Notes: generated from the sequence alone by a model not told the origin. Positions 16,401 to 24,591 are shown, counted from the first letter of the stretch. The stretch is DNA of 64,000 bases from Rhizobium aethiopicum (GCF_014197535.1 NZ_JACIFV010000010.1:1-64000), one strand, 5' to 3'. A program made the numbers and translations.

Positions 16401-18101
16401 AACGTCGAGACCTTTCTCGATCTCGCCGCGGGCAAAGAGCCGCGAGGCCTCACGCGCCCACTCTTCGCGCTGGCGGCGCACGCCGGCAAGCTCGGCAAAG
16501 CCGATGCGGTCGCTGATCGCCCGAAAGGCAGCACCCGCCTGGATCGGCTGTAGCTGCATGGCGTCGCCGACGAGAACGACTTTCGCGCCCGCCGCCTCGA
16601 CGATGTCAAGCACACGGGCCATCTGCTGCGAGGCCACCATGCCGGCTTCGTCGATGACGAGCACATCACCGCGGTGGAGCGTGCCGCGCCCATTGGCCCA
16701 GGCCAGTTCCCAGGATGCGAGTGTCCGCGACTTGATGCCGGAACTGTCTTCCAAGCCTTCCGCTGCCTTGCCCGCAAGCGCTGCACCGATCACCCTGTGA
16801 CCTTTGCTTTCCCAGGCAAGGCGGGCTGCCGCCAGCAGCGTCGACTTGCCGGCGCCGGCAAGGCCGACAACAGCCGCTATGCCGCTGTCGCCGGTGACAT
16901 GGCGGATGGCATCGACCTGCTCCGCATCAAGCCTCAACGGCTTTTGCGGATCGCCGGTCTCGACGTTTTGAACAGCGGCGGCCACTTGGGCACCGGAGAT
17001 ACCGAAGCCCTTTCGTTCCGAGAGAACCTCAGCCGAGCGCGCCATGTCATATTCGATGCGCAGGATCTCGCGCGTGGTGAACACCGCCGGCGCGACCGCC
17101 TTGCCGGTCTCAGCCTCAAGCTGCTGCGGCTTCAGCATCACCAATTCATCCGACGCCATCAGCCGGGCGCGGATGTTGGCGAAGTACGAGGGATCGTCGA
17201 CATAGCGGTGCAGCGCCTTGGCGATATCCTTCTCGTCGAAGGTCGAGCGCTCGTTGCCGAGCTGCTTCAGCAGCAGCTCCGGCTCTGCCAGCAGCCGGTC
17301 GGCCATTTCCTGCCGGCGGGCGAGATCGGCCGGCGCGAAATAGAGCTCCCTCCTCTTTCGCGCCAATGCCGCCTTCTCCGGCCCGAGGTGCCTTTGCGCG
17401 ATGCCGTCGAAACCCTGTTCGGCATAGGAGCGGCCATCGAGCCGGACCTCATGACCGGCAAGCGCCAGATGCCGGTTGGCTGTTTCCGCCCAGGCGATCT
17501 TCCAGGCCTTCAAGGTTTCCTTGTCGCCGGCCCAGCGCTCATAGATGATCTTGCCGTTCGGCCGGTCCGGCGTGACGACGCGCAGCGGCTTGCCGTCTTC
17601 GCCAAGAACAGCAACCTTCTTCGGGCCGAAGCCGTCCTCCGTCAGCGGACGCAGCGTGGTCATCAGATGGATATGCGGGTTGCCGTCCTTGTCGTGATAG
17701 ACCCAGTCGGCCACCATTCCCTTCGAGGTGAAGCTGTCCCGGACGAACTCCCGGACAAGCGCGATGTTCTCGGCTCGCGTCAATTCCTCCGGCAATGCGA
17801 TGATCAGCTCGCGGGCGAGCTGAGCGTCCGCCCGCGTCTCGAAAGCATCGAGCGCATTCCAAAGCGCCTCACTCGCTTTGGCAACGGATTGCTCACCAAT
17901 CGCCGCCGTCAGCCAAGCCGGGATCTGATTGGGTAATGCCAGCTCCTCATGCACCAGTTCCCGCGACCCACCCCGGTAGCTGAAGGACGTGCCGGCCTGT
18001 TCGTCCAGCATCCGGGCGCGATGGCGATAGGCGGCGGCCGAGACGATGCTGCGCCCCGCTCCCCTGCTGATCACCTGCGCTCTGACGAACATGATTGCCA
18101 C
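13437..18101 (-). CDS. traA: Conjugal transfer relaxase/helicase TraA
   Basis: About 1554 residues. The N-terminal MobA/MobL-type relaxase domain begins VAIMFVRAQVISRGAGRSIV, and HIHLMTTLRPL near residue 145 carries the metal-binding His pair. The RecD-like helicase part has Walker A GLAGAGKST near 410, Walker B VLVIDEAGM near 480 and the late motif YVAMTRHRDRVDLY. TraA nicks oriT, stays bound to the 5' end and unwinds plasmid DNA for transfer. GTG 18101 is preferred because GGAG lies five bases upstream and upstream codons would run through oriT. It is divergent from traCDG, the rhizobial/Ti plasmid arrangement. The long C-terminal region is helical and rich in charged residues. Confidence 0.92.
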   Translation of the reverse strand: MAIMFVRAQVISRGAGRSIVSAAAYRHRARMLDEQAGTSFSYRGGSRELVHEELALPNQIPAWLTAAIGEQSVAKASEALWNALDAFETRADAQLARELIIALPEELTRAENIALVREFVRDSFTSKGMVADWVYHDKDGNPHIHLMTTLRPLTEDGFGPKKVAVLGEDGKPLRVVTPDRPNGKIIYERWAGDKETLKAWKIAWAETANRHLALAGHEVRLDGRSYAEQGFDGIAQRHLGPEKAALARKRRELYFAPADLARRQEMADRLLAEPELLLKQLGNERSTFDEKDIAKALHRYVDDPSYFANIRARLMASDELVMLKPQQLEAETGKAVAPAVFTTREILRIEYDMARSAEVLSERKGFGISGAQVAAAVQNVETGDPQKPLRLDAEQVDAIRHVTGDSGIAAVVGLAGAGKSTLLAAARLAWESKGHRVIGAALAGKAAEGLEDSSGIKSRTLASWELAWANGRGTLHRGDVLVIDEAGMVASQQMARVLDIVEAAGAKVVLVGDAMQLQPIQAGAAFRAISDRIGFAELAGVRRQREEWAREASRLFARGEIEKGLDVYARHGHLAEAGTRAETIDRIVGDWSQARREAIGRSISEGRDGRLRGDELLVLAHTNDDVGKLNEALRAVMAGEGALSENRTFQTARGAREFAVGDRIIFLENARFLEPRARRYGPQYVKNGMLGTVISTGDKRGEALMSVRLDNGHKVVFSEDSYRNVDHGYAATIHKAQGTTVERTLVLATGMMDQHLTYVAMTRHRDRVDLYAASEDFEPKPEWGRKPRVDHAAGVTGELVETGEAKFRPDDEDADDSPYADVRTDDGTVHRLWGVSLPKALEEGGVSEGDTVTLRKDGVERVKVQIAVVDEETGHKRYEEREVDRNVWAARQIETAEARQDRIEREGHRPDLFKPLVERLSRSGAKTTTLDFESEAGYRAHAEDFARRREFDHLSLAAAEIEGDISRRFAWIAAKRQQVEKLWERASMALGFAIERERRVSYSEVRTESHPTEPQPTSGANAGKAHSLIPPTTDFARSLNEDARLAQLSSPVWKERETLLRPVLEKIYRDPDGALVALNALASEAGTEPRRLADDLAVSPDRLGRLRGSELIVDGRAAREERNVALAAVTELLPMVRAYATEFRRNAERFELNEQARRAHMSLSIPALSEGATARLLEIEAVRNRGRDDAYKTAFALAAKDRTVVQEIKAVGEALTARFGWSAFTAKADAVAERYMAERMPDDLTAAQRERLIHLFEAVKRFAEAQYLAERQDRSKVVAAASAVTSSESGKGRGKEKVTVLPMLAAVTEFKSAVDDEARSRTLSAPLYRQQRAALANAARTIWRDPAGAVGKIEELIVKEFAAERIAAAVTNDPAAYGALRGSGRLMDKMLASGRERKEATRAVPEAASRLRSLGTAYANIFDAERQGIIDERRRMAVAIPGLSTVAEEALVRLTAEARKNGRKPSVSAGPLDANIRREFDDISKALDERFGRNAIISGGKDLINRVPEAQRQAFAAMQERLKVLQQTVHTESSRQIRAERRQRAPHRIRGIDL

Positions 18102-18120
18102 AGCGGCTCCGCACACCTTC

Positions 18121-18160
18121 CAAGCACGTCGCGGCAGCGACGTATATTGCGCCCTCAAAC
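18121..18160. other. oriT: Origin of transfer (oriT) core
   Basis: On the minus strand the sequence GGGCGCAATATACGTCGCTG is followed by CCGCGACGT, closely resembling the oriT core between traA and traC in Ti-type plasmids. A 7-bp inverted repeat (ACGTCGC 18126-18132, GCGACGT 18137-18143) flanks a 4-base loop and sits beside the TTGCGCCCT segment (18148-18156) that resembles RSF1010/Ti nick regions. Location between traA and traC supports the call. The exact nick position is inferred. Confidence 0.8.
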
Positions 18161-18245
18161 CGATCGGACCAAAGGGCCGATGCCGCTTTTCCGGAACACG
18201 TGGCCTGGCCGGAATTCCGGCTGCGACGTTTTCGAGGTCGATGCA

Positions 18246-18285
18246 AAATAGCCTATTTAACTATTTTATTCTAGTTAGTATAATC
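18246..18285. promoter_or_regulatory. traC promoter with overlapping inverted repeats
   Basis: AAATAG-C-CTATTT (18246-18258) is a perfect inverted repeat. It is followed by AACTA (18259-18263) and TAGTT (18272-18276), then a TATAAT -10-like box at 18279-18284. The block TAACTATTTT...CTAG...TATAATC recurs upstream of the DUF1173 gene, and a weaker copy lies at the virB/rctA divergence. It is probably the control point of traCDG and perhaps, in the other direction, of traA. Confidence 0.6.
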
Positions 18286-18324
18286 TGGCCGCTGATGTTG
18301 TTTTTAGGAAGGATAAATTCAAAG

Positions 18325-18612
18325 ATGGCCACAAAATCATCGATCTCCGACATAGACGCCCAGATCGAGAAGCTGCGCGAGCGCCGGCGCGCGATGATCG
18401 CCAAGTCCGCCGAGCGTTTTGCGCGGGCCGCGACGAAGTCGGGGCTGGCGGAAATGGAGATCACCGACGAGGAGGTCGATCGCCTCGTCGAGGAGATCGC
18501 GGCTCGATTTCGCAAAGGCGAGAAGAAAGAGACTGATCGCGCACTCGTTTCGCCGCGTCGACCAGCAACTGGCGGCACTGGAGCGGCGGCGGAGGTTGCT
18601 CATGACGGCTGA
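18325..18612 (+). CDS. traC: Conjugal transfer protein TraC
   Basis: 95 residues. The N-terminal coiled coil SDIDAQIEKLRERRRAMIAK is followed by GLAEMEITDEEVDRLVEEIAARF, the pattern of rhizobial/Ti TraC accessory proteins that act at oriT with TraD and TraA. ATG 18325 begins about 40 bases after the TATAAT box. Its end overlaps traD by 11 bases. Confidence 0.85.
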   Translation: MATKSSISDIDAQIEKLRERRRAMIAKSAERFARAATKSGLAEMEITDEEVDRLVEEIAARFRKGEKKETDRALVSPRRPATGGTGAAAEVAHDG

Positions 18613-18835
18613 TCGCAAGCATGAGGCGCGCGAGAAGTTTTTGCTCGGCGGCCTCGTCGTCAAGGCGGGACTCACGATGGCTGACCGGGCATTCCTGCTC
18701 GGCGGCTTTCTGGAATTGGCAAAAATCGCCCCGGGCTCATCGGAGTATCGACGCTTGCGCGATATCGGCGAGGAGGCATTCAAGATCCCCAAGCTCGACG
18801 GCGGTTCGCGGCGCATCGCGGAGGCGGCAGAATGA
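18602..18835 (+). CDS. traD: Conjugal transfer protein TraD
   Basis: 77 residues starting MTADRKHEAREKFLLGGLVV, the conserved opening of Ti/rhizobial TraD, a small oriT-processing accessory protein. ATG 18602 has GGAGG eight bases upstream inside the end of traC. Its stop overlaps the traG start (ATGA), so traC-traD-traG are coupled. Confidence 0.85.
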   Translation: MTADRKHEAREKFLLGGLVVKAGLTMADRAFLLGGFLELAKIAPGSSEYRRLRDIGEEAFKIPKLDGGSRRIAEAAE

Positions 18836-20751
18836 CCACGCGAGCAAAACTGCATCCGAGCCTGTTGCTCATTCTGATGCCGATCGCCATCATTGCTTTT
18901 GCCTCCTATCTCGTCGGCTGGCGTTGGCAGGAACTGGCCGCTGGCCTATCAGGCAAGACGGAATATTGGTTCCTGCGGGCCACACCCGTGCCGGCGCTTC
19001 TGTTCGGGCCGCTCGCAGGGCTGTTGACGGTATGGGCTCTGCCGTTGCACCGGCGAAAGCCGGTGGCAATGGCGAGCCTCGTCAGCTTTCTGGCTGTGGC
19101 CGGCTTCTACGCGCTGCGCGAATATGGCCGACTCGCCCCGTCCGTGGAAAGCGGCGCGGTCTCCTGGAACCAAGCGCTTTCCTATCTGGATGTCGTGGTC
19201 GTCATCGGTGTGCTGGTGGGTTTCATGGCGGTGGCCGTGGCCGCGCGCATTTCGACCGCGGTACCCGAGCCGGTGACGCGCGCCAAGCGCGGAACCTTCG
19301 GGGACGCAGACTGGCTTTCGATGTCTGCTACTGGAAAGCTCTTTCCGCCGGATGGCGAAATCGTCATCGGCGAGCGCTACCGGGTCGACAAGGAAATCGT
19401 CCACGAGCTGCCCTTCGATCCAAACGATCGAGCCACTTGGGGGCAAGGCGGCAAGGCCTCGTTGCTCACCTACAAACAGGACTTCGATTCCACCCACATG
19501 CTGTTCTTTGCCGGGTCGGGTGGATACAAGACGACGAGCAACGTGGTGCCGACGGCGCTGCGCTATAGCGGGCCGCTGATCTGCCTCGACCCGTCCACCG
19601 AGGTCGCGCCAATGGTGGTCGAGCACCGAACGCGCGTGCTCGACCGCGAGGTCATGGTGCTCGATCCGGCGAACCCGATCATGGGCTTCAACGTGCTCGA
19701 TGGGATCGAGAGCTCACGCCAAAAGGAAGAGGACATTGTCGGCATTGCGCATATGCTGCTGTCGGAAAGCCTGCGCTTCGAAAGCTCGACAGGATCCTAC
19801 TTCCAGAACCAGGCGCACAACCTCCTGACCGGTCTGCTCACCCATGTGATGCTCTCGCCCGAATATGAGGGACGGCGAAGCTTGCGCAGTCTCCGCCAGA
19901 TCGTTTCCGAGCCGGAGCCCTCGGTGCTCGCCATGCTGCGCGATATTCAGGAGCATTCCGCTTCGGCCTTCATCCGCGAAACGCTCGGTGTCTTCACCAA
20001 CATGACTGAGCAGACATTCAGCGGCGTCTATTCCACAGCATCGAAGGATACGCAGTGGCTGTCGCTTGATAGCTATGCCGCGCTCGTCTGCGGCAATGCC
20101 TTCAAATCGAGTGACATCGTTTCGGGCAAGAAGGACGTCTTCCTCAACATCCCGGCGTCGATCCTGCGCTCCTATCCCGGTATCGCGCGCGTCATCATCG
20201 GTTCTCTGATCAATGCCATGGTGCAGGCCGATGGCGCCTTCCAGCGCCGGGCGCTGTTCATGCTCGATGAGGTGGATCTGCTCGGCTACATGCGGGTGCT
20301 CGAAGAAGCGCGCGACCGCGGCCGCAAGTACGGTGTCTCGATGATGCTGATGTATCAGTCGGTCGGGCAACTGGAGCGGCACTTTGGAAAAGATGGCGCC
20401 ACGTCATGGATCGATGGCTGCGCTTTTGCGAGTTATGCCGCGATCAAAGCGCTGGACACGGCGCGCAACGTCTCGGCGCAATGCGGCGAGATGACGGTGG
20501 AGGTGAAGGGCAGCTCCCGCAACATCGGCTGGGACACCAAGAACAACGCATCGCGGAAATCGGAAAGCGTCAGTTTCCAGCGCCGGCCACTGATCATGCC
20601 GCACGAGATCACCCAGTCGATGCGCAAGGACGAACAGATCATCATTGTCCAGGGGCATAGTCCGATCCGCTGCGGTCGCGCAATCTATTTCCGGCGAAAG
20701 GAGATGGATCGGGCGGCCAAGGTCAATCGTTTCGTCAAACCGGTGCAGTGA
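18832..20751 (+). CDS. traG: Type IV coupling protein TraG (VirD4-like)
   Basis: 639-residue inner-membrane ATPase that brings the TraA-DNA complex to the VirB channel. Three or four N-terminal membrane segments lie within residues 1-140. Walker A GSGGYKTTS is near residue 227 and Walker B LFMLDEVDLLG near 475, followed by YGVSMMLMYQSVGQLE. It overlaps traD by four bases. Length and motif order match TraG proteins of rhizobial plasmids. Confidence 0.92.
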   Translation: MTTRAKLHPSLLLILMPIAIIAFASYLVGWRWQELAAGLSGKTEYWFLRATPVPALLFGPLAGLLTVWALPLHRRKPVAMASLVSFLAVAGFYALREYGRLAPSVESGAVSWNQALSYLDVVVVIGVLVGFMAVAVAARISTAVPEPVTRAKRGTFGDADWLSMSATGKLFPPDGEIVIGERYRVDKEIVHELPFDPNDRATWGQGGKASLLTYKQDFDSTHMLFFAGSGGYKTTSNVVPTALRYSGPLICLDPSTEVAPMVVEHRTRVLDREVMVLDPANPIMGFNVLDGIESSRQKEEDIVGIAHMLLSESLRFESSTGSYFQNQAHNLLTGLLTHVMLSPEYEGRRSLRSLRQIVSEPEPSVLAMLRDIQEHSASAFIRETLGVFTNMTEQTFSGVYSTASKDTQWLSLDSYAALVCGNAFKSSDIVSGKKDVFLNIPASILRSYPGIARVIIGSLINAMVQADGAFQRRALFMLDEVDLLGYMRVLEEARDRGRKYGVSMMLMYQSVGQLERHFGKDGATSWIDGCAFASYAAIKALDTARNVSAQCGEMTVEVKGSSRNIGWDTKNNASRKSESVSFQRRPLIMPHEITQSMRKDEQIIIVQGHSPIRCGRAIYFRRKEMDRAAKVNRFVKPVQ

Positions 20752-20792
20752 CGATCGAAGCTGTGCGGCGACGAGGCTATTGCAAGCGAGAC

Positions 20793-21199
20793 TCAGCGGA
20801 ATCGGCTGACCTCCGTGGCCGACTTGCGGCGACTGATGAACTCGCGCAGCAGCGGCATGAAGAAAGCCTTGCTGAAGCGGCCGGTTGGCGGCTCGGATTC
20901 AACATAGAATGAGTTTCCGACGATATCGGTATTGAACTCATCAAAGATGATCCAAAGCCTGCGATCGGCATCGAGGCCGGCACGGCGCTTTTCGATCGCC
21001 GGCACTTCCGCGGCGAACCGCGATGCCTCCGGCTGCTTGGTGGTGATGGGAAAGAAGAGAACCAGATCACCGTCCGGCCGCGGCATTCTCACACCGACTG
21101 CGACCGGCCGCTCCTTGCGTCCTTCCGTTTCCCCACGTCCAGCCTCTCGCGCCCATAGGTAAAGATGACGCTTGCGGTCTGGATCAGCTCGTAGCTCAT
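20793..21199 (-). pseudogene. PemK/MazF-like toxin of a TA pair, start and body in different frames
   Basis: The body (RGETEGRKERPVAVGVRMP, then LWIIFDEFNTDIVGNSFY) resembles plasmid growth-inhibitor proteins with a YLWxREAxxGETEGRKxRP opening. The expected ATG at 21199 overlaps the antitoxin stop (ATGA) and encodes MSYELIQTAS, but that frame closes early. The conserved body lies in another frame and joins somewhere in about 21165-21190. A one-base indel, sequencing error or alternative start could explain this. As read, no intact toxin is made from the coupled start. Confidence 0.6.
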
Positions 21200-21465
21200 G
21201 AGCGGCCTGCCTCGTCCTCGGCGGCATAGGTCTCGACAGCGTTTTCGAACTCGGCAAACAGTTCATCGGGCATCGCTTCGATGGTCGCGACGGTACGCCG
21301 GTCCGATTGTTTCATCAGCCGCTCGTAATCTTCGATATTGAGGAGGACCAGACGGGGTTTATTCCGCTGGGTGATCGTCACCGGATGACGAAGTGCCTCG
21401 GCGATGATGTCGCCGGACTTGCGTGAGAGATCGCTGGTTGAATAGGATCCCCTCGATTTGGACAT
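21196..21465 (-). CDS. Phd/YefM-type antitoxin
   Basis: 89 residues. TSDLSRKSGDIIAEALRHPV followed by ITQRNKPRLVLLNIEDYERL is the Phd/YefM N-terminal DNA-binding fold, with an acidic C-terminal tail to bind the toxin. ATG 21465 follows AGGAAG. It lies directly upstream of, and overlaps, the PemK-like toxin start. An AT-rich inverted repeat just upstream (21499-21525) is a likely autoregulatory operator. Confidence 0.8.
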   Translation of the reverse strand: MSKSRGSYSTSDLSRKSGDIIAEALRHPVTITQRNKPRLVLLNIEDYERLMKQSDRRTVATIEAMPDELFAEFENAVETYAAEDEAGRS

Positions 21466-21498
21466 ATGGCTTCCTTTGTTTGGTTCCTTTGTTGCCGT

Positions 21499-21525
21499 AT
21501 TGTTGTTAAATACAGCATTTACAAT
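21499..21525. promoter_or_regulatory. Putative antitoxin operator
   Basis: TAAAT (21507-21511) and ATTTA (21517-21521) flank ACAGC, with outer ATTG (21499-21502) and CAAT (21522-21525). This interrupted palindrome lies about 35 bases upstream of the Phd/YefM start, where antitoxins usually bind. Confidence 0.4.
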
Positions 21526-21645
21526 AATTCCGCAATTGCTGGGAAACTTTGTTGCTTTCGTTACTCAACTCGCAACGCTGGCGGATGTCGTCAAATAAGA
21601 GCGACCTCGTCTGTCGCCTCTCAGTATGTGAGATGGTGCTTCCAC

Positions 21646-22116
21646 TTATACGACGCGTCCCGCATTAATCGGAATACCGGTCTCCCTCATGATATCCTTG
21701 ATGATCGGCGCCAGCGAACCGAGTTCATCCTCGATCAGCGCAACGAGTTTGGGATAGTTGGTTTCGACGCCGGTGTCGTCGGCAGCCCATGCGTTCACCC
21801 AATCGCCGCCGTTGACGCGGAATTCGTGCGTGTCGCAATCACATTCGAGATCGTCCAGCAGATTGATGGTGAAGCGCCCGAAGATCTCGTTTTCACCCTC
21901 CAACTGATATTCGGCGAATTCATCGTCCCCGATGAGAACACTTCGTTGCAATTCGATGATGACGTGGATCCGAGCGATTGCCGCGTCGAGCCCTTCAATC
22001 AGGCGATCGTGAAGCTCGCGCGAGAAACCGCTGTCGCAACCGAAGCGGTTTGCCAGGACGACGAGCCGGAAACCGGCAAGCTTGGTGTAGAGCATGAGGT
22101 TCTGATCGGTTGTCAT
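21646..22116 (-). CDS. Rhizobial plasmid hypothetical protein
   Basis: 156 residues from ATG 22116, which has AAGGAG eight bases upstream. It is acidic and mostly helical, with the segments MLYTKLAGFRLVVLANRFGC and FGRFTINLLDDLECDCDTHE. I do not recognise a defined domain. It belongs to the run of small minus-strand accessory genes between traG and virB, and has a long structured leader (22172-22275). Confidence 0.65.
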   Translation of the reverse strand: MTTDQNLMLYTKLAGFRLVVLANRFGCDSGFSRELHDRLIEGLDAAIARIHVIIELQRSVLIGDDEFAEYQLEGENEIFGRFTINLLDDLECDCDTHEFRVNGGDWVNAWAADDTGVETNYPKLVALIEDELGSLAPIIKDIMRETGIPINAGRVV

Positions 22117-22171
22117 AATGTGATCTCCTTCATCTTGATGACGGAGATCGGCCCCTCTGTTGCAAAGAGGG

Positions 22172-22275
22172 GTCAAGGACCGCGGAACGCGGCTTGCAAG
22201 CGGGGGAACCGATTTTTCCAGAGCGCAGTGAAACGCAGCGGCGGAAAAATTGGGGGAGACCGCGCCGTCCTTGAC
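22172..22275 (-). promoter_or_regulatory. Structured leader 1, nested inverted repeats
   Basis: Outer arms GTCAAGGAC (22172-22180) and GTCCTTGAC (22267-22275) are perfectly complementary. Inner arms CCGATTTTTCC (22209-22219) and GGAAAAATTGG (22243-22253) pair with one G-U. A further CCCCTCT/AGAGGGG hairpin lies at 22152-22172. The element precedes the gene ending at 21646 and shares sequence and architecture with the leader at 23232-23340. Possibly a regulatory RNA leader or a protein-binding site. Confidence 0.5.
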
Positions 22276-22616
22276 GCCGGATTTGCTGGAGTAAAATAGG
22301 ACGTCAGAGAGAAGAAGACCCGCGGACCCGAAGGGGACGCGACCGCTTCCGGCGTGAGCCGGCAGGAAGTGTCGAGGATAGAACCCCCGCCCCGCGGCCG
22401 ATCGATTCGCTCATATCATCTCGCAAGAAAGGGGGCGTAACCGGAGGGGAGACCGTGGGCTCCGTGCGAAGCGAATAGCACCCGGCCGGCCATCGGCCGG
22501 TTCGCCCAAATCCACGATCCTCACCTTCGATGATCATCACGAAAATGAATCGGTGTGGGCCGACCGATTCACAAGTGTCGTTGGACGCAAAAGCTGGAAC
22601 CAGCGATGCTTCCTTC
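22276..22616. other. GC-rich gap with short hairpins
   Basis: 341 bases between structured leader 1 and the WGR gene. It holds short GC-rich inverted repeats (for example around CCGGCGTGAGCCGG near 22349) and no convincing open frame. It probably contains divergent promoters for the flanking genes. Confidence 0.4.
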
Positions 22617-22922
22617 ATGCTCGCTCAACCCTATCAGCTCTACATCGAACGCACGGACGCGACGAAAAACATGGCTCGCTTTTATGCGCTCGCGATCGAA
22701 CCGACGCTGTTCGGCACGCCCTGCCTGACGCGGCGATGGGGACGCATCGGAACGGCCGGCCAGGCCATGGTGCATCACTTCGACAGGGAAGAAGATGCAG
22801 TAAGGATGTTCCTCGATCTTCTCCGTATGAAACGGGCACGTGGCTATAGACCGAACACAAATGTCAGACGTGAACCCATGGTCTGGGCTGTCAGCCGAAG
22901 CCGTCCTGATCCCTGCCGGTAA
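22617..22922 (+). CDS. WGR-domain protein
   Basis: 101 residues from ATG 22617. The core TRRWGRIGTAGQ is the WGR signature, preceded by FYALAIEPTLFGTPCL and followed by FDREEDAVRMFLDLLRMKRARGY. Stand-alone WGR proteins of this length are common on rhizobial plasmids and probably bind nucleic acid; no partner gene identifies the role. The frame is open upstream to 22530, but the conserved domain begins at this ATG. Confidence 0.8.
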   Translation: MLAQPYQLYIERTDATKNMARFYALAIEPTLFGTPCLTRRWGRIGTAGQAMVHHFDREEDAVRMFLDLLRMKRARGYRPNTNVRREPMVWAVSRSRPDPCR

Positions 22923-23003
22923 TCATTGATGTGAAGCGCAGCTTCGGGTCGACGCGCCGGTCGATCCGGCGTACCGGCCCAGGCGAGAAGGCAAACGCCG
23001 CCC

Positions 23004-23171
23004 TCAGAAGGGTGGCGCGGCATCGATGGTGCCCTCCTGTTCGGCGATCGCTACCGTCAGTTCGGCCTGAGCGATCTCCAGCTCCGCTTCGATCTGGCGA
23101 CGCTCGGCCGGATCGGCGTTTCTGAGTTCGGCGCGCAGTTCTTCAATCTGAATTTCGAGTGCAATCGTCAT
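23004..23171 (-). CDS. Small acidic coiled-coil protein
   Basis: 55 residues starting MTIALEIQIEELRAELRNAD and continuing as one heptad-like helix to a short tail ending in AAPPF. AGGAG lies nine bases before ATG 23171; an ATG at 23180 is too close to it. Coding is supported by the ribosome site, the helical composition and the structured leader upstream, which parallels that of the neighbouring gene. Function unknown. Confidence 0.6.
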   Translation of the reverse strand: MTIALEIQIEELRAELRNADPAERRQIEAELEIAQAELTVAIAEQEGTIDAAPPF

Positions 23172-23231
23172 CGTCGTCATCTCCTGAATGATGTGAAAGA
23201 TGACGCCCCGGGGTCGTGGGGGTCGGGCCGG

Positions 23232-23340
23232 GTCAAGGATCGCGTCAGCGACCGGCGGAGCCGGCGAGCGGAGGAACCGATTTTCTGACGGTGCCCTTCA
23301 GGGCGCCGGCTGAAAATTGGAGGGGCCGCGAAGTCCTTGA
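23232..23340 (-). promoter_or_regulatory. Structured leader 2, homologous to leader 1
   Basis: Outer arms TCAAGGA (23233-23239) and TCCTTGA (23334-23340). Inner arms CCGATTTTC (23277-23285) and GAAAATTGG (23312-23320), with a GCCC-ttca-GGGC hairpin between them. The blocks GGTCAAGGA, GGAACCGATTTT and AAAATTGG occur in the same order and orientation as in leader 1. It lies upstream of the small gene at 23004-23171. Confidence 0.5.
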
Positions 23341-23518
23341 GGCGGCACGAGCCTCACGGCAGACTTCAAGTATCTGAGCAGACAGTCCTTGGTCTCGTGT
23401 GGCACGACAGGAGAAGTGACAAGCGGGCTCGATGCGCGCGTTCACTGCCGATACCGCGCGTGACAAACGAGACACGGCGAAGCTGGCCCCGATTGCTCGG
23501 GGCCGCTCGCTTTGCTCT

Positions 23519-23843
23519 TCAGTTCGGGCTGTTCCAGAGGATGACCTTCTTGCCGGGGTCACCACCAGGCGCCTGGGCGACATTGCCGAAGATCACGCCG
23601 ATCTCAGGGGCTTCCAGCTTGACGGAGAGATATTCCTCGCCGGTCTGGCGGGCAATGCGGTTCCACGCCGCCCCGATTTCGAAGCCGGTCTTGCGGTGGA
23701 TGATGCGGTAGTCGGGTGCGTCCTCGCTTGCCTTGCTGGCGTTGGGGACGATGGCGATCGGGGCGTTCACCCGGATGGTCGCAAAGATGCCTTCAAGGCT
23801 GCCGTCGGTCTTGGCGGTCAGGGTTGCGATGGTGGTAGCCATG
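23519..23843 (-). CDS. DUF736-family protein
   Basis: 107 residues starting MATTIATLTAKTDGSLEGIF and containing YRIIHRKTGFEIGAAWNR and YLSVKLEAPEIGVIFGN, the typical single-domain DUF736 protein found on alphaproteobacterial plasmids and ICEs. Function is unknown; it is usually near transfer genes. ATG 23843 follows GGAG. A 12-bp inverted repeat pair surrounds its upstream region. Confidence 0.85.
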
Positions 23844-23866
23844 GTATGTCTCCTTCGGTTGCTCGG

Positions 23867-24003
23867 GACCATTCCCGATGGCGCCCGAAGAAGGGGCCGA
23901 GCCGCAGGCGTCACCGGAGCGCCAGCGCAGGGGAACCCCTTGCGGGTTGACGTTGATGGCGGCCGGTCCCTTAGAAAGGCGACACAGGAACGGGAATGGT
24001 CCT
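23867..24003 (-). promoter_or_regulatory. Structured leader 3 upstream of DUF736 gene
   Basis: GGACCATTCCCG (23867-23878) and CGGGAATGGTCC (23992-24003) form a perfect 12-bp inverted repeat 113 bases apart, enclosing a GC-rich hairpin CGCAGGGG-AA-CCCCTTGCG near 23927-23945. The architecture parallels leaders 1 and 2, although the sequence is different. Confidence 0.45.
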
Positions 24004-24570
24004 CGATTGCGACCGAAGGCGGGTACAACCATCACGACAGCCCTTCGCGCATTGTGAGAGAGCCAGGCGGGCTTGAAATTCCCGCCACCATTCTGCGCAA
24101 GATCTCGCCCGTCCCGGTCACCACAAGCGGGAAGCACGTGCCAGCTGCGCAATCCTACACCGGCCCAGCGGAACCCCCGCAGCAATCGCATCGAGCCCGG
24201 GCCATGTGCAATGCCGTGTGGAGCTGTCGCTCCGAGGCCGAATACCGGATTTCAAACGGCACGCCCGGCAGTGCCGGCTGGCGGATCCCTTGCGCGGCGA
24301 TTGGCGCGATATTAACGGGAAATCAGGTGATGACCGGCGGCATCGCAGTGGGTTTGGAGCCTTTCTGAGTTTTCCGATGTGGGACCGAGAAAATGGGCCA
24401 CGGCTTGCTGCTCGGTCGCGAATATGTCGGTCCTGTCGCTGCCACGGCCCAACCCGCCCCAGGTTCAAACGACCGCGGTATCATCTCGATCGCCTCAAAT
24501 ATGGCCTCTATCCACGAGTGACTGCGCAGTCGGGCCATGCTCAGAGCCCACCGGAATACGAGACTGAACT
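24004..24570. other. Gap without a supported gene
   Basis: About 570 bases between leader 3 and the ParDE operator. Open frames on both strands lack family features and ribosome sites. It may contain decayed sequence; nothing specific was recognised. Confidence 0.4.
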
Positions 24571-24591
24571 CGATGTCAAATATTGACATCG
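24571..24591. promoter_or_regulatory. Putative ParD operator
   Basis: CGATGTCAA (24571-24579) and TTGACATCG (24583-24591) form a perfect 9-bp inverted repeat around ATA, 50 bases upstream of the antitoxin start. This is a typical position for autoregulation by a ribbon-helix-helix antitoxin. Confidence 0.55.

Noticed and set aside
16674..17936. 420-codon plus-strand frame opposite traA
   Set aside because: Antisense to the relaxase/helicase motifs; composition is that of a shadow frame.
22141..24003. CRISPR array as an explanation for the repeated blocks
   Set aside because: The repeats are inverted arms and two homologous leaders rather than regular direct repeats with spacers, and no cas genes are present.
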